The position numbers and the translations under genes were made by a program. Positions 47,437 through 57,460 of a stretch of 64,000 nucleotides of DNA are shown here, one piece after another (position 1 is the first letter of the stretch; each line of letters opens with the position of its first letter). The stretch spans positions 41,788,001 to 41,852,000 of the forward strand of contig CANTUV010000035.1 in NCBI GenBank assembly GCA_947685225.1. Direction: 5' to 3'. Source of the DNA: Garcia nutans (lineage: Eukaryota > Streptophyta > Magnoliopsida > Malpighiales > Euphorbiaceae). The notes beneath the pieces were generated by a model. It was not told the origin of the DNA. It saw nothing but the letters and a program-made list of their open reading frames with translations, and did not search any database.

Positions 47437-48739
47437 ATAACTGAAATGCCAAATAAAGAAAATGTACCCGCAATAACTGCTGAAGCATCTGGCTGCCTCT
47501 GCATCACATACACTCTCTGAGAAGATCCAGCCTCATCTGGCCTACTGCCTCCGGATGTAGAGCCTCCTCTCTGACTGATCCCAGGTCGACCACCTCTACT
47601 AACACTTCTGCCACTTCGACCTCCTCTCACACTAGGTCGAGAAACTGCAAAATCTGCCTGCCTATGCTCCTGCATCTTAGGACAATCTCTAATGAAATGC
47701 TCAGGTGATCCACATTTGAAACACACAGCTGATCCACTAATCTTCCAACAAACACCCCCATGTATCCTACCACAATGGACACATATAGGTGGAGTAGACC
47801 TCTGAACCACTGGAGTCGGAGCACTAGCTACAGAAACTGTAGGTCTCGGTCTCTGCCTCTGATACTGAACTTACCTGCCCGACTGCCTCTGGCTCCTACT
47901 GATCCTCAAAATAAAACTTCCTCTGCCTCTCTTCATAGATGAAGACCCTGCCTCAAACTGGGATCTCCTAACTCTGGTCTCCTCTTCAGTAGCAGCTGTT
48001 GCAATAGCCTGTGCTCTCTCAACACTTCTAGCTGCTGCAACCAACTGAGAAAATTCCTGGTACCGAGAACCAACAACAATACACATAATAGAGGGCCTCA
48101 ATCCCTCCTCAAATCTCCTGCACCGATCAATCTCATCAGAAATAATCCCACCGGCATAGTGACTCAACTGGATGAACTCTATCTCATACTCTGTCACAGT
48201 CTGATTATCTTGTCTTAAATTCAGAAATTTCATCTTCTTAACATCCATGGAGTATATTTCCGCTCAAATTCTCTTAGAAAATCATTATAAGACAACGTCG
48301 GTGGATCATCCATAGCATGAGGAACCGTCTTTCACCAATCATAAGCATCCTTCTGCAATAAGGATCTAGCATAATAAAATTTCTCTTCTGGAGTGGCTTG
48401 CAACTGGATAAATACCCTCTGCACTCTATCCAACCACTGCTCATCTACTGTAGGATATGTAGTACCAAAGAAATCCTCAGCCCCATACTTCCTCAATTTA
48501 TCATAATGCCTCACCGGTACATGTGGCTGTGGTGGCGGTGGCGGCTGTACTGGAGCTTGCCTCAACAATTCTACCACATGCCATAACCAAACCTGCGGAA
48601 CCTCATCAATAGCTAATCTCTCTGGCACAGGAGCAGGTGCCTCTCCAGCTCTATCAACCCTAGCTCCATCTCTACCCTCTTCAGGAGCTACACTCTCAGC
48701 ACTACCTTCTACAGACTGACGTGACTGAGACACCATCAC
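47437..48739 (-). pseudogene. Tekay gag (element E)
   Basis: The ATG at 48739 follows a leader of about 150 bases after the primer site. The N-terminal 135 codons are open, with a proline-rich stretch and YGAEDFFGTTYPTVDEQWLD. A TGA at 48329-48331 and a small frame loss near 48245 break the capsid domain (DVKKMKFLNLRQDNQTVTEY, then FEEGLRPSI). A further TAA at 47871 precedes two Cys clusters. The second, CFKCGSPEHFIRDC at about 47720-47680, is the CX2CX4HX4C knuckle. A Gly/Arg/Ser-rich linker leads into protease in the same frame. Confidence 0.9.
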
Positions 48740-48887
48740 TACCTATATCTGCAAACACAGCAGAATATATCTCATCAAAGATCAGAGACTGCCAGTGCCA
48801 AAGCATATATCTTATTTTAAAATCACATTTTAAAATTAAATTTTCTTTTTCCTTACAATTTACCTAGGTTGAGAATCTCAAACCTAG

Positions 48888-48899
48888 GCTCTGATACCA
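48888..48899 (-). promoter_or_regulatory. Primer binding site of element E (initiator tRNA-Met type)
   Basis: The minus strand reads TGGTATCAGAGC, seven bases inside the 5' LTR end. Confidence 0.9.
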
Positions 48900-48906
48900 A
48901 AACAAT

Positions 48907-51434
48907 TGTAACACCCCTATACCTCATATACGCACACTACGTACCACCACATCTGTAATATACGTATACCGGATACAGAAATGTTACGGTCTATTTTAAA
49001 CCAAACCAATCTTTCAAATTATATAATATAGGAAAGTTAAAACATTTAATTTGTATTATAAAACAAAATAGTTAAAACATTTATTTATTAAGCAACGGAA
49101 AATGTAGCAGTATTTACATATATAAATACATCAAAATCAATAGTTACAAAACATAAAGTTTATACATGTTTGGCAGTTCGTCTCTGATCTTTAAGCCCAC
49201 AATCAACACTTCAAAATCTAGACTCAATTCGGTCTAGCTGAACTCTCTGGTTCTACCCTGTCACCTGCGCGATGGACTACAATCGCGCTAAACCAACGGC
49301 TTAGTGGTACAAACCACAATAACAATATGTTTCAATGCAATGTCAATGTCACACATTTCAACAATAAAGACAATGTTCATAAATGATATATCAATATTTT
49401 TCATAACACTACATTCCATTATTTTATTCAATTGTTTCACCATTCATGAATCACATTGAAACAAAGACAAGCATGGGCCCAAAAGACACTAATATGTTAT
49501 TCAAAGTTCAGAGTTACTGCTTTGGTCCATAATCACAATCATCAATATATATTTATCCATGGATAATCCAACTAGATTTGAGCTTATGACCCTTTCTTTT
49601 CACTCAATCTAGCTTCAAGGATTTGTTTTTGAGGCTTACGACCCAGTCTTTTCACCCCAAAAACATCACATTTCACATTTTTCAGCTGGACTCGGCTTAC
49701 GACCTGGTCTTTTCACCTATCCAGCGATTCATAGGCATGCCGCTAAACCCAGAACTCTGAAAATTGAATAACATATTAAGCACACAATTATTTCATTTAT
49801 CTCTTTATCAATCTCTTCTCAATTCATTTCATTTCTCATTTCATATTCCATAATCAAATAGGCAACCATGCCCCAATCATTTCATTTGCACTATCATAGA
49901 CAACAACAATGGCTTCACATTACATCATGTCTCAATTCACATTAAAGCAATTCATCATTAAAGTATTCATAATCAAATGCATTGAACATACATTTTGAAC
50001 AATCATTATATCTTTCACATTATGCAAATCATAGCATTAAGCAAATGTAACAATAATACAATAGATTACTTAACACATTTACAACCAAATGTGTTAAGTC
50101 CCAATGTCATGTAAATGTATGCAATAATGTAGGGTTTATACTTACCTCAAGAACAACTCAAACCAATCTATACACTTCCTCTTCCAAGAATCCTCAAGAC
50201 TTAGGTTAGGGCAACTCAACATCTTCACAACCTAATCCAAAAGGAATAATACACACTCACTTAGAGATACACATGAGATAATAAGACTAAGGACTAACTA
50301 GGGCAAACTCTACACATGACACGCTCAACAACACGGGCGTGTCCCCGACCGTGCCCTAAACTCACAACACAGAAGTTTTGACACGCTTAGAACCACGGAC
50401 GTGTCACTGAACGTGTAATACATTCTGTCTCACAGAAACATTGACACGTCCAACAACACGGGCGTGTTCATGGCCATGTCAATCCTTCACCCACACAGTA
50501 GCTATGACACGCTCAGTGACATGGGCGTGTCACTGCTCGTGTCACCCATCCAAGAACACAGAACTATTAACACGCCTAAAAACCTGGTCGTGCTCATGGG
50601 CGTGTCAGGCCAAAAATGCAAATTCCGGCAGCAACAACAACATATCCAACAAACCTCTTACTTCCACCATTATCCACTTCAAACAAACTTAACTAAACAC
50701 ACCCAAGAACCATAACAAACTTGCAAAAACACCAAAACAACTCAAAACATACATCAAACACAAATCATAATCATCACCACAAACCCAAAATACAACCACA
50801 ACACTTTCTCTTCCAACAAACTTACTCTTTCCTTCAATCCAACCCCAAAAATCCAAAATCAATTGAACCAAACACTCTTAAACACACCACAATCAAATAA
50901 ACACATATCAACCACAATCTCAACTCACAAACTCAAAGAAAATCAAAGAATCAAGTGGAAAACTTACCAAAGATGAAGAAACTCTTAAATTTCCAACTTG
51001 ATCACTTGAAAACTTCCTTCAATCTTGAGTTTGGAAGATCAAATCTCTCTCTTGCTCTCTTGCTATGGAGGGTCGGCCAAACAAAGAAAAGAAAAGGAAA
51101 GAAAATGAGCCACGAAGAAGAAAGAAGGAAAGAAGAAAACAAAGAAAGCAAAGTCAACTCTCTCAACAACTCTCTTCCTCAAAACCCTCTCCACCAAACA
51201 ATATACAATAAAATAATCCAAAATATCTCCATCCACTTCCACTCACTCTTATTCAAATTAATTAATTTCTTTGACCCTTCATACATTGACTTTGTATATG
51301 TTGTATATTTCCCAATATACACAACATATACACTCTACTCAAAAACTCTTCTCTTACCACTAAAATAAATACACTTAATCCAAATACAACAATAAATATT
51401 CCAAAATTTTTAGGGTATACTTTGGGATATTACA
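48907..51434 (-). repeat. 5' LTR of element E
   Basis: Nearly identical to 41525-44047. The donor-like GGTAAGT lies at plus 50962-50968, the array at 50320-50610, the bracketed minisatellite at 49490-49778 and the double hairpin at 49267-49304. Confidence 0.95.
50320..50610. repeat. Palindromic GACACG / GGGCGTGTC array (dialect ii) in 5' LTR E
   Basis: The same five units as 42940-43225, with a few point differences. Confidence 0.9.
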
Positions 51435-51439
51435 ACAGT
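51435..51439. repeat. Target-site duplication, right copy (element E)
   Basis: ACAGT, one mismatch to ACAGC at 41520-41524. Confidence 0.75.
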
Positions 51440-52206
51440 TTTCCATCCTTAGATAAATGGACAGTCAGAAAGAGTAATACAGATTTTAGAGGATATGTTA
51501 AGGAGTTGTATCATTGATTTCAGTGAAAGTTGGGATAGATTCTTGTCATTGATTGAGTTTGCATATAATAACAGTTATCGGTCCAGTATTGGGATGACAC
51601 CTTATGAGGCCTTGTATGGCAAAAGATGTAGAACACCTTTGTATTGTGATGAGGTTGGAGAAGGTAAATTGGTCGGTCCCGATTTGATTGAAGAAACAGA
51701 AAATAAAGTAAAAGTGATTTGGGGTCGTCTGAAAGTAGCCTCAGACCGACAGAAATCCTATTCAGATTTAAAAAGAAGAGACATAGAGTTCAGTGTGGGA
51801 GATAAAGTGTTTTTGAATGTGTCTCCTTGGAAGAAAATTTTCAGAATTGGCCGCAAAGGAAAGTTGAGTCCTCGTTTCATAGGACCATATGAGGTACTGG
51901 AGAGAGTTGGTCCAGTGGCATATAGACTGGCTTTGCCACTTGAGTTGGATCGAATTCATAATGTCTTCCATGTCTCTATACTTCGGAGGTATAGGTCAGA
52001 CCCTTCTCACATTTTGTCAGTAAAGTCCATTGAGGTGAGTCCGGATCTGACTTATGAAGAAGAACCAGTAGCGATTTTGGCACGAGAAGTAAAAGAGTTG
52101 AGAAATAAGAAAGTGCCACTTGTGAAAGTTTTTTGGAGGAATCATGCCACTGAGGAGGCAACATGGAAAAGTGAACAGACGATGCGGAGTCAATATCCTT
52201 AGTTGT
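51435..52206 (+). pseudogene. Tekay integrase C-terminus and chromodomain (element C, resumed)
   Basis: It continues the gene cut at 41524. After a TAG at about 51453 (Gln in E) the frame is open for 235 codons from 51495. Visible are GMTPYEALYGKRCRTPLY, SPRFIGPYEVLERVGPVAYR and HNVFHVSILRRY, and the chromodomain-like VPLVKVFWRNHATEEATWK. It ends at a TAG at 52200-52202 where E has Gln. It shares most residues with E, confirming that C and E belong to one clade. Confidence 0.9.
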
Positions 52207-52246
52207 TCCAGAGTTGATAGCGGATAATTTTGCGGACGAAATTCTC

Positions 52247-52260
52247 TTAAGGGGGAGAGA
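52247..52260 (+). promoter_or_regulatory. Polypurine tract of element C
   Basis: TTAAGGGGGAGAGA, preceded by GCGGACGAAATTC as in B and E. The first 40 bases or so of the LTR that should follow are deleted. Confidence 0.85.
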
Positions 52261-52423
52261 ATATAAATTTGAATAAATTAAATAAATAATTTGAATGGAA
52301 AATGAAAGGATTTTAAGTGAAAAAGTAAAATGTATATTCGAAATATATTTGATGGAAATATGACATATGCATATACTTAAGATATACATTACATATATAT
52401 ATAGGATAAAGAATTGAATAGTG

Positions 52424-52424
52424 G

Positions 52425-52505
<81 letters not shown>
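52424..52505. repeat. (ATT)n microsatellite in 3' LTR C
   Basis: About 27 repeats, against about 16 at the same place in the 5' LTR (17306-17353). It is the most variable site of the Tekay LTRs. Confidence 0.9.
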
Positions 52506-52506
<1 letters not shown>

Positions 52507-53054
52507 GATAAGGATGGAAAGAGAAGATATTTTCTTCTTCTTCTTTTGCTCATTTTTGTCATGAGTTAGAGAGAGAGAGTAAGGGAGAGTTTGATCTTCT
52601 TCCATACACCAAATTTACAAGGAATTTCAATGATTCAAGTGAAGATTTTGAGGATTCTTCATCAATCGGTAAGTTCCTTTATCATTTTTCAAGTTACTTT
52701 GGAATTCTATGGAAGAACATGATATTTAGATTTTTAGAAATTTTGTATTAGCGTGTTTTGATGGCTTATTTGAATATGTATAAAGATGTTGTGAGTAGCT
52801 AATGATAATTTTTAAGATTGGATTGAAAGAGAAAGAGAAGAGATTTCTTTTCTTTGTTCTTCTTTGAATGTGTTATGAGAGAAAGTGATGATTGATTGAA
52901 TAAGATGATAGTTATGATATGTTGGAGTTTATAAGTGTTGAATTTATGGGTGAATTATGGATATAAACTAAGATGACGATTAAGGGTGTTGTAGTGTTAA
53001 GTTTGGAAGGTTTGTGTTCATATGGTTGAGAGTTCGGAATGCAGGACTTTTGCC

Positions 53055-53345
53055 TGACATGGCCAGTGATATGACCATGTCGTTGGGTGTGTCAATGGTG
53101 CTGAGTTCAATATTGATGACACGACCATTAACACGGTCATATCCTTGAGCGTGTCGTAGCTTCTATAAGGCAAAATAATTAACATGGCCATGAACACGCC
53201 TGTATTGTTAGGCGTGTCAAAGTTTCTGTGAGGCAGAATGAATGACGCAAGTAGCGACATGCCCATGTTATTGGATGTGTCAATGCTTCTATATAAGTGA
53301 GTTAATGACACGGTCAGTGACATGCCCGTGTTGTTGGGCATGTCA
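53055..53345. repeat. Palindromic GACACG / GGGCGTGTC array (dialect ii) in 3' LTR C
   Basis: Five units. The unit around 53154-53220 has no counterpart in the 5' LTR. Confidence 0.85.
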
Positions 53346-54347
53346 CTTGAGAATAACTCTTTTTTTTGTTTTTCATTTATAATTCATATTTAAATGATTT
53401 GATGTTGAGAATGCCTTAGAATGTGATATTAAATAGTTATTTATAATCACATTTAGTTTAGGCTTTGAGGAGACTTGAGTTATCCAATTCAAGAGTTGAG
53501 GGATATCTTAGAAGAGAAGGTTGAAAGTGGTGTTTGAGCTTGTTTTGTTGTTTTTAGAGGTAAGTACAAACTTTGAATAATTGATTATATTTGCATGACA
53601 TTTGGACTTAACACATTTTGGTTGAAAAATATGTTAACTTACTTACTACATTGTTTATACATGAGTAATATGCTATGACTTGTGTATTGTCATAAATGCA
53701 TTATATGTAATTTGAAAACCATTGTTAATAGCTAAATTGAATGAAATGTGAACTATGTGCAAAATATAATAATGACCTAAAATATTTAGGTAATGTGGTT
53801 TGTTGTGTATACATTAAAGATATTATGTAAAGTCATTGGTGATGGCTATATTGTATAAAATGAGATAAATGAAGCAATGTGCCTAGCCTGATAATGAAAA
53901 AATGAGAAAGAGATTGATAATAAAAATATAAAATAATTGTATGCCTAGTATGTTATTCAATTTTTAGAGTTCTGTGTTTGACGGCATGCCTATGACGTAG
54001 CAGTCCCTTGAAGTTGGGTTGGGCCTAGCCCTTGAAGCCTAGTTGGGATATTACATAGGAGGTTATCCTCCTTGTGATATGATCTGCCTTAGAGGCTAAC
54101 TTTTAAGCAATTACTTGATTTGTCTTCGGGGCTAGACACATGATGTCAACTTGGACCAAAACAGTAACTGTGGGATTTGAATAGCATATTAGATCTTTTG
54201 GACCCATGCTTGTGTTTGTTTTTATGTAAATTATGAATTGTGAAAGAATTGAAAAATTGTTAAGATAGAGTGTTATGAGATATAATATCAATATGCATTG
54301 TGTATTGGCATTGTATTTGAACTTTATTGTTATCAAAGTTTCTATTG

Positions 54348-54385
54348 CTAGGCTTTTGACTTAGCGCGATTATGATTTATCGCGC
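54348..54385 (+). other. Conserved double hairpin of 3' LTR C
   Basis: Stem I is CTAGG...CTTAG (54348-54364, one G-U pair). Stem II is GCGCGAT-8nt-ATCGCGC (54364-54385), a perfect 7-bp stem. CAG follows eight bases later, near 54391. Confidence 0.75.
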
Positions 54386-54843
54386 GGGTGACAGGGTAGA
54401 TCCGGTTGAGCCGGAGAGTTCGTCTAGACCGAGTTGGGTCTACGCTTGAGATCTTGAGTGTAGAGTTGCTTGTTGGATATCAAGATCAGAGACAAATTGC
54501 CAGCATGTACATATTTTATATTTTTATACATTTTAACTTCATGCATGTTATATTATATTTTGATTAGTATATATATATATATATATATATATGTCGCAAA
54601 CTATTAAGAATGTTTTGGATAAAAATTTTATAATTAAAGTATGTATGTGCTTTAACAAGTAATATTTTATTTATTATTTAAATTATATCGGTTAAATAAT
54701 TTAAGATTATACAGATTTAAAAAGTAAGATTTTTATTTAAATGGATTGTGGCATTCTTGTACTGTATATTAGTATATTACATATATTGAATATATATATA
54801 TATATATATATATTATACATATATAGGATATAAGGGTGTTATA

Positions 54844-54848
54844 CTTAT
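54844..54848. repeat. Target-site duplication, right copy (element C)
   Basis: CTTAT, identical to 17095-17099. Confidence 0.85.
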
Positions 54849-56756
54849 ATCATCCAAACTTTATCAACAGTTATACAATTTCACAAGCACTTCATATATT
54901 ATAATTCTAAAAAAATATAATGTAGAAAATGATCAAAATTCAATAAAAACAGTACATTAAATATAAAAAATACTGCAATAATTAATAATACTATATTAAT
55001 TAAAAAATCTATTTTCTACCTAAAATAACACTTAGTTAAAAAATTAATTTTTATCCTAATTATTGCAAAATCCTAATTTTTACATAAAATACCAATATAT
55101 TTATTAAAATTAAATTAAACTATTTTACCTAATAATAAAACATTCTAATTTTTTATTGAAAAATTTAATTTTTACCCATAATTATCTAAAATCAGAAATT
55201 TTTTTACCCATTTTTGCCTTAAATGCTCTATATTAACTTTAAAAATTAAATTTTAATACAAATTATTAAAAAAAATTATAGTCTAACACCCCCCCCACCC
55301 CAAAAATATCATAAATTACGCGATTTTTTAGTTTGTCTTTTTTTTTTTTTTTGGTCAGTTAGTGCAAAGTTATTTTCTTCAAATCTACCTTTGATTAGGT
55401 TTGGGAAATAATCGAGCCTAGCTGGCAGCTAACCTAGCAGGCCCGGTTGCATTCCCTTCAATTTTCAGAGAGAACCGTTTTGAATTAGCATTTGGATTTG
55501 TTTTGAACAAAACACACCATAATCATTCATCAAATAAGAGAAAACCGAAAAAAAAAAAAAAAAAAAAAACATCCGTGGAACAACAAGAACCAACAACAGC
55601 CAAGCAACTTTTCATTAAAACAAAACAAATATAACTCAGAAATTAAAAGTAAAATTTAAAATTAAAATTATGGAAAAGAAGTAGCGGATTGGAGTGCCCA
55701 AAAAAACATACAATTCTTAAAACATTTGTTCACGTCACTTTAATATGCTCAGAAAGAGCTCATCGGTGCTCTTAGGAGGATTTTACAAAAATATGAGAGG
55801 AAGTCCCTCTTTTTACCAAAGCTTGGGACTTCCTCACATATTTACTAAGATAAGACATTTACCCGCGCCATGCATGAGTATAACTTATTTTTTATCATAT
55901 TTATTCATTATTATCTTTTATTATTATTATGGTCATTATAACTTCATTCTGACTTGTATATATGTGTGTGTGCATATATTAAAAATTATACAGGAGTTCA
56001 ACTACCATTATTTTTCTAATACATAATGGATAACGGTTATTTTGTAAGTTTACCGGGATCTCCATAGGGTTCAGACTCATAATCTCACAGTTTTAAAGGG
56101 TAACTAAACATCATGAAGTTAAAACCCATTGGTAAAGACAACTTTATTTGTATAGAAATTATACTATCATCCAGAATAACAATCTGGCATCGTACCTCTC
56201 AAACCTAGACAATAATACCATCCTACATAACACCTTAATTATAAATTTGACAATCCAACCATGATATTGTCGTGTTCTATCTACATAAATAAAATCAATG
56301 TGTCTTTCATCTACCATAAAATGCAGGTTTATTTTTTCTATTCTTCACTACCTTTTTAAATACAGTAATGAAGTGGGAAAAAGGAAAAGAAAATCAAAGT
56401 TAGCTCTGCAATAAGTATGCAAAAATATGGAAACAGATAAAAAACATAAAAAATTCTAGTATCAACTCTCTAGCAAGCACAATTTCCTTTGGGAGAAAGT
56501 ACAACTCTAAAACTATGCCCAAATATCTAGAATCATACCCTTCCATTTAACCATTCATAATAGTTAAGTAAAAAATACAACGCAATGTTTTGGCCCGTTA
56601 AAAAAACTAAAACTCATCTCAATCTGGTTGGGTCAAATGCAATTAATAATCAAACTAAAATTCAATAGAAAAAGAGTATCAGTCTAAAGAAACCAAACAA
56701 AAGCCAAAAATAACGGTTCAGTTAACCATTTCTCCAGTTTAGTTTTTTATCAGCAG
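54849..56756. other. AT-rich flank of element C without a recognised gene
   Basis: Only short frames occur. An 11-bp perfect inverted repeat (GAGGAAGTCCC at 55797-55807, GGGACTTCCTC at 55825-55835) could fold into a hairpin and might be the core of a small fold-back element. Homopolymer runs lie at 55289-55296 (C), 55338-55353 (T) and 55548-55569 (A). Confidence 0.5.
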
Positions 56757-57460
56757 TCTAGTTTTTCACTTTTCTCTGCACACCAAGGAGAATTAGCAAA
56801 TACTGATGCAAATGCAATATCTCCAATAGCTTGAGATATATTCCATATTTTATCCAATGCAGTAGAAGCAGACACTCCTGTGATTCTACTCTTAACATAT
56901 CCATTCTCTGCATTTTAAAACATATTAATTAGGATCTCTAACATTTGGTTCCCTAAGGTAAAAAATATAAAATAAAATAAATGGTAGATGATTTAATTAA
57001 TTTGCCAGTGTTACATATTACTTTTGCAAATCCAAGCCCAAATCCAATAGAGGAGTATGCAAAGGACATAACTACAGCTATAATTGATAGCCCTGTATAA
57101 TATGAAAATTGGGACAGTACAATCTGATGTAAGAAGTGTCTGAATATTTACACGCAGCTTCATGCCCTTTTCTCTGGTAACAATTTGATTTCTCAATTGT
57201 CCTTCATCACAGAAACAAAAATAAACAAATAAATAGAAAAACATTGTCTCAAATGCTTTAGAGAACAAAAGCAAAAATCTCAGGCCAAAATCATAGAGAA
57301 AGTTAATCTTTCAACATGTCTAATTAATGACTATGCAAAAGAACAAACCTCATGCTAATAGCAAATGCAATAGTATACGCAATTCCTACCCAAAATAAGT
57401 TTACTTCCACAAAGATTCCACTTATCCAAGCACCCTTTTTTCCTGGATTATTCATTTCAA
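56757..57460 (-). pseudogene. Amino acid permease (AAP-like) exon remnants
   Basis: Three minus-strand blocks match parts of plant amino acid permeases of the AAP family, which are proton-coupled plasma-membrane transporters. At 57458-57347 is GAWISGIFVEVNLFWVGIAY then AISMR. At 57092-57018, after a TTATACAG acceptor, is LSIIAVVMSFAYSSIGFGLG then FAKVI. At 56907-56810, after a TGCAG acceptor, is ENGYVKSRITGVSASTALDK then the IWNISQAIGDIAFA segment. These correspond to consecutive transmembrane regions in the middle of the family. The first half, the segment between blocks 1 and 2, and everything after GDIAFA are missing; two stops follow at about 56757. Retained introns argue against retroposition. 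Family assignment is by motif memory. Confidence 0.6.

Larger units (their letters stand above)
41525..51434 (-). mobile_element. Element E: complete Tekay chromovirus (minus strand)
   Basis: The LTRs are 41525-44047 (3' LTR in element orientation) and 48907-51434 (5' LTR), about 2.5 kb each and nearly identical. The primer site, polypurine tract, gag, protease, RT, RNase H, integrase and chromodomain are all present in order. Only one frame loss in gag and about six in-frame stops are visible, most of them at Gln codons, so E is the best preserved coding element here. It is inserted antiparallel in the integrase gene of C, a relative of the same clade. Confidence 0.95.
17100..54843 (+). mobile_element. 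Element C: Tekay-type chromovirus carrying nested insertions
   Basis: The left LTR starts TGTAATACCCC at 17100 and the right LTR ends GGTGTTATA at 54843, with CTTAT on both sides. Element-C sequence proper is 17100-18478, 38488-41524 and 51435-54843. The gaps are filled by B and D (with F inside D) and by E. The rest of its 5' LTR, the primer site and the N-terminal half of gag are gone. RT, RNase H, integrase and chromodomain order identify a chromovirus of the Tekay type. Many in-frame stops make it inert. Confidence 0.85.
52261..54843 (+). repeat. 3' LTR of element C
   Basis: It matches 17100-18478 from about 40 bases in and then supplies the part missing on the left. It has a long ATT tract (52424-52505), donor-like GGTAAGT at 52668-52674, an array, a bracketed minisatellite (arms 53946-53971 and 54166-54191), a double hairpin and an end GGTGTTATA (TTACA mutated). 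CTTAT follows. Confidence 0.9.

Noticed and set aside
55745..56026. 93-codon frame at 55745-56026 as a possible small gene
   Set aside because: No motif or context is seen. It spans a short inverted repeat and AT-rich sequence and is most likely chance.
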